Assembly: GCA_038501195.1 (NCBI GenBank)
Contig: JBBPUQ010000001.1
Location: forward strand, 4,092,001-4,156,000
Origin: Nemania diffusa
Taxonomy: Eukaryota; Ascomycota; Sordariomycetes; Xylariales; Xylariaceae
Reading direction: 5' to 3'
DNA: 64,000 nucleotides
This document shows, one piece after another, positions 32,761-40,653 of this stretch (position 1 is the first letter of the stretch; each line of letters begins with the position of its first letter). The notes beneath the pieces were generated by a model. The model searched no databases. It was not told the origin of the DNA and worked only from the letters and a program-made list of their open reading frames with translations. The position numbers were made by a program, and so were the translations under genes.

Positions 32761-34723
32761 TTTATTGTCAATACCGCCGGCTAGCCAAGATCAACTTAGC
32801 CCTGGCTCAACTGAGAATAGCGAGAGCAGAAGCACGTACAGGTCAGACGAAGGCAAAAATGATACCAATCTTGACAACTACCTTTTTTTAATAGTCGACC
32901 TCATTTAGACATGGTAACATCGTCACTACAAAAATGCTGCCAGTTTAGATGGTGGTTGGTTGATGCTGAAATACGGTACGCACCCTCAGAAGAAGATATA
33001 TGGGCTCTTGGCAAAGTCCGATGAGCAAGTCGACCTCACAAGAGAATTACGCAGTAGGCTTAAGTGCAGCACTCTGTATCTAATAAAGTACCTACATACC
33101 TAGGTAGGTAGTGATGTGAGGCCGGCGAGTTCCCGCCCGGCAGCGGAGACCACAAGTGGAGATAACTAACACCACAGTACGCAGTATGCACTGTACGCAA
33201 AGGTAGATGTCGCTAGATACGTTCTTCGTCTCTAACTAACTCTACCGAAGCGTTTGGTTTTTTTTTTTTTTTTGGTTCGCATCGAACAAGTGCAAAAGCA
33301 GTCGCTAGCTAAATAATGCGCTGCTCATCCTCGAGGAGATAACAGATATCTTTCATGACGAGTCTCCTCCAGACATTATGTACGGCCCGGCTTTACACAC
33401 GGCGTCATGCGAAGATGATGCATACTTAATTATTATACTACCAACCTAACTACGCTGGTCTCCATTTTCTGAAATCCGCACAAACCCCTGGCCTCGATAT
33501 TCTACGCGGACTAATTAGTAATAGGCATAGCTTTACCGGGCCTACATGCAACCGCATCCTTGATCATAACAAATCGGAGACCGGAGTTGTGAGATCAGAT
33601 TATCCGCCTTCATTCAGCTTACAAATACGGAGAGACGTATGTCACCGCCAACCCTCACGAAAGGACCATATTTTCGGGGTAAGGTTGCACATTTACCTAC
33701 TCTTAGGTGGTGATCTTCGTCCTTGTTTGTAGGTGGATAGACATACTGTAGAGGAAGTCCTGCTGTTCGGCTTTCGGCTGTCGTGGGTCGACTATCTAGT
33801 CAAGTAAGCTCGCCAGGCGAATCCTTGTCCGCGGCTCTGTTCAGCCTCGTCTCTTCAGTCACTTGATAGAGAACCCTGGCCCTTACGCGAGAGAAGTTGA
33901 TCCCAACTACTTTTTCTTTGGGATGCAGAAAAGGTATCATCTTGCGGGCCTAAATTGTCCCGTAAAGGCACGGTAAGAATAGCCTCTGGGAGAGAGCAGA
34001 ACAAGCCGAGATCCCAAGGTTTACAGATAGACGACATCTCTTCATTCATTCATTCATTGTTACCTCCCCGCATAATAAGGAGACCCATATTCCTGCATAC
34101 ATTGAGCAGGTAAATTAGGACGCTTGAGCAGAACCGTATGTGTTTGGAGTTGAGTATCCCCAGATGGTCTATTAGGTGGCATCCCCTGCTATCCAGAAAT
34201 ATCCATACGTATTATAGGTACACTATCACGCTCGATCGTGAATTCCGGTCTTACGTGTGACTGATGCACGAAATGACAGCACCGCCCCGCTTGTGCAATG
34301 CTGGAACGGTCCGAGACCAGACTAGAAGGAAGGTGCCGGCCTACCTAGGTATGTACGTATATGTACGTGTAGTAGGCACGACACCGGGGAGAAATAGACC
34401 CATCCCCATCTGGATTATGTAGATAGAGATGACAAGTGCCAGCTCATAGCTACCCAGCTAGGTAATAATAGCCTGATGGGACGCAGAGCGGCAGGCCGTA
34501 GCTGACAAATGGAATACTGACCACGTCGTTCCCTGTTGACCGCAATAAACATTTAAAGAGTGGGTGATCCGGCCCTTAAGTTCCACTCTCTATCGCTCTA
34601 GTTCACGCCAAGTCTCGATTACAACATACTCAACTCATCTCGCAACAAACCCTCACTCCGACTCTTCCACCTCTTACCAAAACCACCACCCGCAACCCTA
34701 TAACCTCACGGAATCTGTTCAAG

Positions 34724-35650
34724 ATGGCCCCCTTCGGCAAGATTTTCTCCTACGCTAACAACCCCCGTGTCTACCGGGTAAGATAACAATCAGCCCCCCT
34801 GCCCGTTGCTTTGACGGGGCCTTCATCGTCAACTTAGCTGCTTTTCATGACGACAGGTTTACTAAAAATGGGCGCAGGCGTTGATCATCGCCGACATGAA
34901 TGGCCTAGAGATAGATGTCCCGGCGTTCACCATGCGTGAGACCAACCGGAGCCCTGACTACTTGTCCAAATTCGCACTTGGAAAGGTCCCAGCATTTGAA
35001 GGCGCTGATGGCTTCTGCGTAACCGAGAGCATTGCCATCGCTACATACATAGCGAAGTCCGGCCCGAAAGCCGATCAGCTGCTTGGTGCAGGTATGATGT
35101 TTTCCGCTCTAAAGTAGCTATCTCATGGCAATTCTTAACTCTCGTGTTTACAGATGCCAAGACGCAGGCCCTAATTACGCAGTGGGCATGCTTCTCCGAG
35201 AGCGAATTGTTCAACAATGCGTTCATCCCAATTGCTATGACTGTTCGTAAGTAGCACTACTTCGCTTTTACCCATCCGGAAATGCTCTATCATGTAATGT
35301 CCGGGTCTTAGGTCATGAAGCGCTAATATTTTATGAAACTAGTGAAACTCTACACTCTGGATGAAAAGCGGTTCAACGACCACATGGTTAACTTGGATCG
35401 AGATCTCAAGTACCTAGAAGTATCTCTCCAAGGCGGCAAGAAGTTCCTTGTCGGGGACAAACTGACGATGGCCGACTTGATGGTTTCCAGTCTCCTCTAC
35501 CTAACCTTCAAGCACATAGTTGATGTCGAGATGCGCAAGGAGCTTCCAAACCTCGTTGCTTATATGCAAGCCTTTGCTGCCGTCCCGGCGCACAAGAAAT
35601 ACTACGGCGAGCTTGAGCTGTCTGAGACCAGGATCACAGCTCAAAGCTAA
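34724..35650 (+). CDS. Glutathione S-transferase, eEF1B-gamma-like
   Basis: Exons 34724-34777, 34878-35091, 35154-35246 and 35343-35650 (introns of 100, 62 and 96 nt) give 222 aa. Spliced sequence reads MAPFGKIFSYANNPRVYR then ALIIADMNGLEIDVP, KFALGKVPAFEGADGFCVTE and SIAIATYIA, the thioredoxin-like GST N-domain with the [KR]-V-P-x-[FL] and E-S-x-A-I motifs. The all-helical C-domain follows (LDRDLKYLEVSL, FLVGDKLTMADLMVSSLLY). This is the arrangement of the GST part of elongation factor 1B gamma, but the eEF1G C-terminal domain (usually ~160 aa more) is absent, so it is a stand-alone paralogue and not the ribosomal factor itself. Probably cytosolic; glutathione conjugation or redox roles are likely. 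A CT-rich, CA-rich leader precedes the ATG. Confidence 0.9.
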
Positions 35651-36532
35651 ACGGAATTACGTGAATACCTAGTAAGTATTGAGGATTAGCATGAAGAGCT
35701 TTGCGGCGAGAACAAGGGGTTCGGAGTATTGGGTCATAAAAAAATCATAACTTAGTTCAAGATACTACGATATTTTTAACAACCCTGCACATGAGGACGT
35801 GAACTAGTCATCCGCTATTCTCTAGACCTAGTAGAAAACTACACAATTGAGCCGATATCTGTAATTATTAACATAGCTAATTCGTTCGGTGTCAATGTAG
35901 TCTAGTATGCCCATCATACTAGATATCAGAGCGATAGACAAATAACTAGGTTTTTTAAACGGTAGTGGAGTAAAGCAGCTGCGAAGGACCTACTGTACTC
36001 TAGTTATACTGTAATTTAATAGGGATGGTGTCGAGGTTGGGGAATGCCTGGAGTTCTTATGTTCGCTTATTAACTTTAATATCCTTGGAATTACAAGTCA
36101 TGGTAATGGAACTGTTTTCAGGATATAAGTAAAGGTTCTACCGAACTCCTAAGCTGTGATAGTCGTAATCGAATACCACGGGTTTCACTGTTAGGCTCGA
36201 GGGGGTATCGTAGTTCCTAGCGAAAATATAACTTATGAATTATCTTTTCAACTATATCATATTCTTATAATTAAAACATAGAGGCATATATAATTAGATA
36301 TATAGAGCTTATGAATTTCCCATGATAAAATATACGATTAGTTGAGGGTTTGGTCAATGACATATAGTAAATTCTAGACTTGGTCATTTGATGGAGATTG
36401 AATCGATGGCCCCTTTATCAACCACAGTGATACAAGAAGGAGTAGTAGCAATACTCCATTGTAACATTCAATGTATTATTCAAAATAGATAGTTGTCTGG
36501 TTAAGAGACATAGCCACCTGGGACTATTTATA

Positions 36533-36750
36533 TGTCACTGTCGCCTAGCTGTTAGGAGATAAGTAACCAGACCCTGTAAAGTGGTTATATCTATGATTTT
36601 GACTATATATATAGGACCTCTGATCTCTCTTATGATCTAGAGGGTCAGGGATGAATGAATCTATATATAAATTTCCCACCGTAACAACGTTCTATTTTGG
36701 CTCTGCATAAGTAGTGTTTTGGTTTAGCTTCGCAGTTTTGTTTCGTGACA
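36533..36750 (+). mobile_element. Solo LTR (dispersed repeat, copy B)
   Basis: The 218-bp segment begins TGTCAC and ends GTGACA, perfect short inverted termini as in retrotransposon LTRs. It has a TATATATAAA promoter-like box about 130 bp in. It is homologous, in patches and in the same orientation, to 16481-16688 (shared ACCAGACCCT, GTGGTTATATCTATG and TAGGACC). No target duplication is obvious (left ttata, right agatc), so it is old. It lies 470 bp upstream of a tRNA gene. Confidence 0.55.
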
Positions 36751-37141
36751 AGATCGAGTTCTACCTTTCTATTAACAACCTCTTTTTCTCAGAGGCATTT
36801 CATATTCATTCAAATCTTCGTTGTTAGAGTGCGTTCTACGTACAGGACCATAGCCAGTCACTCTCTTAGATATTTCAAAATGTTGAGACGGATTAGGAGA
36901 GCCTTATGGTAACCATGGTAGGTCCAAAGTTGCTCTTTATGACTATTATATATGTCTAACCTGCTAAAATAAGAGCTTTTCTTTTTTGATTTAGCTGAAA
37001 AGCCAATACCTTTCTAATAACCTATTCATTTTCTCTATAAATCTACTAACTCTAATGTTACTCTCTTCTAGTACTAAACAGTTCTGTAGCACTGTGAAGA
37101 TTCTGTTTGTTTATAGCACGGGCCCATGACTATTGAAGCTC

Positions 37142-37163
37142 CCGATTAGCTCAATCTGCAGCC
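37142..37163 (+). pseudogene. Partial copy of the tRNA-Lys 5' end
   Basis: cccgattagctcaatctgca resembles the tRNA-Lys acceptor and D arm (cccggttagctcaatcggta) about 75 bp downstream, with few substitutions. The rest of a tRNA does not follow, so this is a truncated duplicate. Confidence 0.45.
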
Positions 37164-37216
37164 CACACAAACTCGAGTAAGTCAAGTATGGGTATTGCAT
37201 AGTTACAATCATCCTT

Positions 37217-37349
37217 GCCCGGTTAGCTCAATCGGTAGAGCGTGAGACTCTTAATCTCAAGGTTGCGGGTGAGTGCAAGCATATTCAATATACTGCTTGT
37301 GGCAACAATTACTAACAGCAAGATTAAGGTTCGACCCCCGCATTGGGCT
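37217..37349 (+). tRNA. tRNA-Lys (anticodon CUU) interrupted in the T arm by a 60-nt intron-like insertion
   Basis: Acceptor GCCCGGT (37217-37223) pairs with ATTGGGC (37342-37348). The D arm GCTC/GAGC and the anticodon arm TGAGA-CTCTTAA-TCTCA are complete, with anticodon CTT and no intron in the anticodon loop. The T stem is GCGGG/CCCGC with loop TTCGACC. Instead of passing directly into the loop, the T stem is broken by 37269-37328. That stretch starts GTGAGT, contains TACTAAC 13 nt before its end and ends TTAAG. Removing it restores GCGG-GTTCGACC-CCCGC exactly. A GGT repeat at both edges makes the boundary ambiguous by up to 3 nt. The B box (GGTTCGACCCC) is intact after the insertion. The nearest T-run terminator (T7) is at 37391. 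Confidence 0.85.
37269..37328 (+). other. Intron-like 60-nt insertion in tRNA-Lys
   Basis: It carries donor GTGAGT, a CAAGCA...TGCTTG hairpin arm pair (6 bp, plus inner tatt/aata), branch-site TACTAAC and a 3' AAG. These are spliceosomal signals, although the 3' AAG is weaker than the CAG or TAG used elsewhere in the window. It does not sit at the canonical tRNA intron position 37/38. Confidence 0.6.
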
Positions 37350-37741
37350 CAATTCCTGATGCCTCCTATGTTAACTGGGAGTAGCAACCATTTTTTTCTT
37401 TCTTTAGTGTAAAATTGAAAAGAAAAGAGCTTCCAAGATTTTAAGAGATGGTTTAATTGAGCATATATGCGTTCATGACATTATGGTTGTATTTTTATCT
37501 TCATCAAATTTTTTTTTTCTTTTCTAATCTTTGGTGTGCTTTGAGTATCGTTTTGGTACCTTATAACACAGTGTTTAGCTTAGCTCTGCCCCTAGGTAGT
37601 CTAGCTTCCGTAGTTCACAAACACAACTGGGTAAAACCTTGTCGATATCTTGATTGCTAGCGCACTACCACCTAGCAAGCCTGTCCAACCAGCTCCTTCA
37701 TTAACCCAATCCCGTGACTGCTTTTCAACAAATCAAGCATT
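37350..37741. other. Spacer between tRNA-Lys and tRNA-Ser
   Basis: AT-rich with T-runs (37391-37397, and 37507 onward), including the terminator used by tRNA-Lys. No gene. Confidence 0.5.
37391..37397 (+). terminator. Likely Pol III terminator of tRNA-Lys
   Basis: T7 is the first run of four or more T after the tRNA, about 42 nt downstream, so a trailer is expected. Confidence 0.6.
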
Positions 37742-37822
37742 GGCAACGTGGCTGAGTGGTTAAAGCGTATGACTAGAAATCATATCCCTTCGGGGTCACA
37801 GGTTCGAGTCCTGTCGTTGTCG
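37742..37822 (+). tRNA. tRNA-Ser (anticodon AGA)
   Basis: Acceptor GGCAACG (37742-37748) pairs with CGTTGTC (37815-37821), with one G-T. A class II long variable arm is present (TATCCCTTCGGGGTCA). The anticodon loop ACTAGAAAT gives AGA. The T arm is ACAGG-TTCGAGT-CCTGT. No intron. There is no T4 run in the spacer before the next tRNA. Confidence 0.93.
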
Positions 37823-37861
37823 TCGCAGATCGTACTTGCAAAATCAAGTGCCGATTTGCAT

Positions 37862-37952
37862 GGTCTGGTGGTCTAGTGGTATGATTCTCGCTTAGGGTTC
37901 ACCCTACAGCATTGCATGCGAGAGGTCCCGGGTTCAATCCCCGGCCAGACCC
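37862..37952 (+). tRNA. tRNA-Pro (anticodon AGG) with intron
   Basis: Acceptor GGTCTGG (37862-37868) pairs with CCAGACC (37945-37951). The anticodon stem is CTCGC/GCGAG with anticodon AGG at 37894-37896. An intron of about 19 nt (37898-37916) is in the canonical 37/38 position. The T arm has GGTTCAATCC. It starts only 39 nt after tRNA-Ser. Confidence 0.92.
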
Positions 37953-37956
37953 AATG

Positions 37957-37972
37957 TTTTTCCTTTTTTTTT
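37957..37972 (+). terminator. Pol III terminator after tRNA-Pro
   Basis: A T5 run (37957-37961) is followed by a T9 run (37964-37972), beginning 5 nt after the discriminator base. It is the first T4+ stretch downstream of tRNA-Ser as well. Confidence 0.85.
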
Positions 37973-38454
37973 CTTCACTCCTTTTTATATTCTGTTTTAC
38001 GATGTTGCCTTCCTTGGTAGACATAGATCAACAGCTCTCACTTATGAATACGTTTGAAAGCATTTAGAAAGGACCTTAATGAGTAGCAGAAACACCTAGC
38101 GAATGATGGCTTGTCGAGCAGAGCTGTAGATATTGCCCTATACATATTGTATATAGAACATTCTAATCCTAGATAAAAAGGGCTATCCGTATATTCATAC
38201 CCTGAAAGACGAGTCGGGATAATCCACATGTAATGAAGCGTATTTATTATTTCCTAGAAAGAGCATTTCGACCAGATTGTGGAGCGCTGACATTGCGCCC
38301 TTCAATGACATATGCAACCCCGAGTCACGGAATACAAGCGCATGCCAATAAACCTCACCGAACTCGCCAAACAATCCTTAAAGAAATCCTTAAAGACCGA
38401 AAAATATTTTTCGTTCGAGGTCCTTCGTCGCTAGATTAGCACCTAAAGAGTCTC
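37973..38454. other. Intergenic
   Basis: About 480 bp upstream of the dehydrogenase gene. Nothing recognisable apart from an imperfect tandem cttaaagaaat near 38376-38400. Confidence 0.45.
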
Positions 38455-39579
38455 ATGATGACCCAACAACTACAGACCCATTGGGTCATTGTTGCATTTG
38501 AGACCTTCTTCTGCCCGCTGCCCAACTTCACTCTCCCGGCACCTCATACCTGTGAATTTCGGAACTACGAACGAACAAGGCCAGATCAAATTGCGGGGCG
38601 GATTCATGATGCTGACATTGTAATTATGTCAATCTTGCCATTGACCGCCGAGGTTTTGGGCCCTGAGGCATCCCCGCGCTTGAAGAGTACGGTGATTTAT
38701 CTGAGTTCTGTTGTGTCTATTACGACCGGATTACCCCACCCCTAGCCGGCATGGCAAATTTGAAGTATTTAACGTGCGTATGCTAACCGTGAATCTTGGA
38801 TAGTGGTATCTGTCATTGCTTCCGGCACAGATACCGTGGACTTGGCAGCGTGTCGAGCGCGGGGAATAGTTGTGAGCAACACTCCACATTGCAATGTCAC
38901 CACGGTGACTGAGCATGTCCTAGCGCTTTATTTCGCAACGCGCCGCTCTCTGATGCTCACGAATTCCCTCACACGTAGCGGCGACTGGGCCAATAAGGGA
39001 TCACAGCACAGCACCATGGACGGACCGGATGGCAAACCGCCGAGGACCTGCTGCGACGAAGTAGTCGGCATTATCGGCTACGGCGCAATTGGAAGACGTG
39101 TCGAAGCGACGGTCCAACTGCTGGGTATGAAGACCGTCGTCGCCGGGCGCAAAGGTGCTCCGGCTCCAGAAGGTCGCGTTGGGTTCGAGACAGTAATCCG
39201 AGAGTGCTCGGTCCTGATAGTCTGCCTCCCCCGTTCACCGGAGACCCTCAATCTCATTTCCGAAGCGGAGTTTAATCAGATGAAGCCCTACGGACTGCTG
39301 ATCAACGTGTCTCGAGGCGGAATTGTGGACGAGAATGCCCTCGTCTCTGCCCTCAGGGAAGGAAAGATCGCGGGCGCGGGTACAGACGTTTATAGCCAAG
39401 AACCGGCGCAGCCGGCCAACAACGTTTTACTTGCTGCAGATACGGCGGGCCTCAACTTAGTGACCACACCGCATGTCGCTTGGTACGCGGAAGAAACCTT
39501 TGATAACTACAATCGAGCCTGTAGAGCGAACATTGCTGGGTTCGTCACAACGTCGAAGCCTAAATACCAGATTTGCTAG
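38455..39579 (+). CDS. D-isomer-specific 2-hydroxyacid dehydrogenase (NAD-dependent)
   Basis: Exons 38455-38686 and 38804-39579, with a 117-nt intron (donor GTACGG, branch GCTAAC, acceptor TAG), encode 335 aa. The junction gives LKMVSVIASGTDTVDLAA, the classical substrate-domain signature. The Rossmann motif is GYGAIGRRV (GxGxxG at ~169-174). The catalytic trio typical of the family is visible: Arg in LLINVSRGGIVDE (~248), Glu in TDVYSQEPA (~277) and His in TTPHVAWYAEE (~301). These enzymes reduce 2-keto acids such as glyoxylate, hydroxypyruvate or pyruvate to D-hydroxyacids; the exact substrate is not decidable. No targeting peptide or PTS1 is visible (ends KYQIC). It lies just downstream of the tRNA cluster. 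Confidence 0.92.
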
Positions 39580-40653
39580 GATCTTAGACGCTAGAGCATA
39601 AATAAAGGAATAGATGAATACATTAAAAAGGGCTTCGCACAAAATATATAGTAGATTTGGTCACTTCCTAGACGTGTTGACAGCTATAATGTGGCGTATT
39701 GCTACCTAAATTTTAACACTTTGTTTAGTATGAGGAGCGTGGCTCGATCTACTAAGCTTGTATTTGCTTACACGCCCTGCTTATTATAAAAACCTCCTTG
39801 TTATGCGCAGACCAATTTGGGGGTTTCTTAACTCTTAAGAAACAAGGTCAAGCAGGGTTAGAACTAAGCGAGTGCAGACGCTCTCACATTCCGTATATAA
39901 TTATCTGTATGGATTGATGAAGCAATCATAAATCCTATGTATAATACTAACCCTACTTCACGCTTGTCTCCGATTACAAGATACGTATACGGAATGGTGT
40001 TAAAAATGACTGTTGCCGAGCCACATCTCTCGACATCTCTATCGATCGATACACTGCATCATCGACCGGGGTATAAGCTCCGCCCTCCCTGCTTTTCAGT
40101 ATAAAATTAGATCAAGAGTTTGTTGTCGTCATTCTTGCTGGCCCAGGACTCTTGGGAACCAATCAAACCATGGCGTTTCGGACGAATAGTCCTAAAACGG
40201 AAATGAACAACACCAGAATCCCTTGTCAGTCTGGGGTAGACTTCATTGCCTAACGCGGACTGGCGGCGCCTACTTCATACTGCCCAGATGACAGATGAGA
40301 ATGAATTCATCTCAGCATTGGGTAAGTAAAATGTAGCTAGTGATGTGTTTGGGCTAGGGCCAAGTTCATACCCTGTCGCAAAATTGTTGAAGGCATTGCC
40401 GACATCTATAGGCCAATTAGAACTACGTTCGAACAGAATCCTTGATCGGTACCTAGCTATAATTCGACTGTTAATTGTTGGTGCTACGATACGACAGCAA
40501 GGTGGCGACTGTAAGAACTTGAACCCCTTACAGCTTGTTAGGAACATTAAAAGGTTGACATCATGTCCCATATTCCCACCTTTGCCGCACACACTACAAC
40601 GCAAAGCGAACTTGAATTAATGATTAATTAAATATTGATGGCACCCTCTCGTT
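39580..40653. other. Intergenic
   Basis: No recognisable gene. Region before the kelch gene contains gtataagctccgccctccc around 40070-40090, possibly promoter sequence. The ORF at 40275-40604 (minus) overlaps another on the plus strand and looks random. Confidence 0.45.

Larger units (their letters stand above)
31384..34723. other. Gene-poor intergenic region (3.3 kb)
   Basis: It contains repeated TACCTA/TAGGTA motifs (near 31715-31735, 32088-32110, 33088-33112 and 34345-34365), a T18-type run at about 33258-33274, candidate coding debris at 32364-32760 and short ORFs of doubtful status (31740-31970, 33855-34049). No complete gene is visible. Confidence 0.45.
35651..37216. other. Intergenic, AT-rich, with solo LTR and a tRNA-Lys fragment
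   Basis: No protein gene. It contains the LTR-like element 36533-36750 and, just before the tRNA-Lys gene, a short partial copy of its 5' end at 37142-37163. Confidence 0.5.

Noticed and set aside
40275..40620. 109-aa minus-strand and 91-aa plus-strand ORFs upstream of the kelch gene
   Set aside because: Mutually overlapping, no domain, and directly upstream of the kelch start, so more likely promoter sequence.
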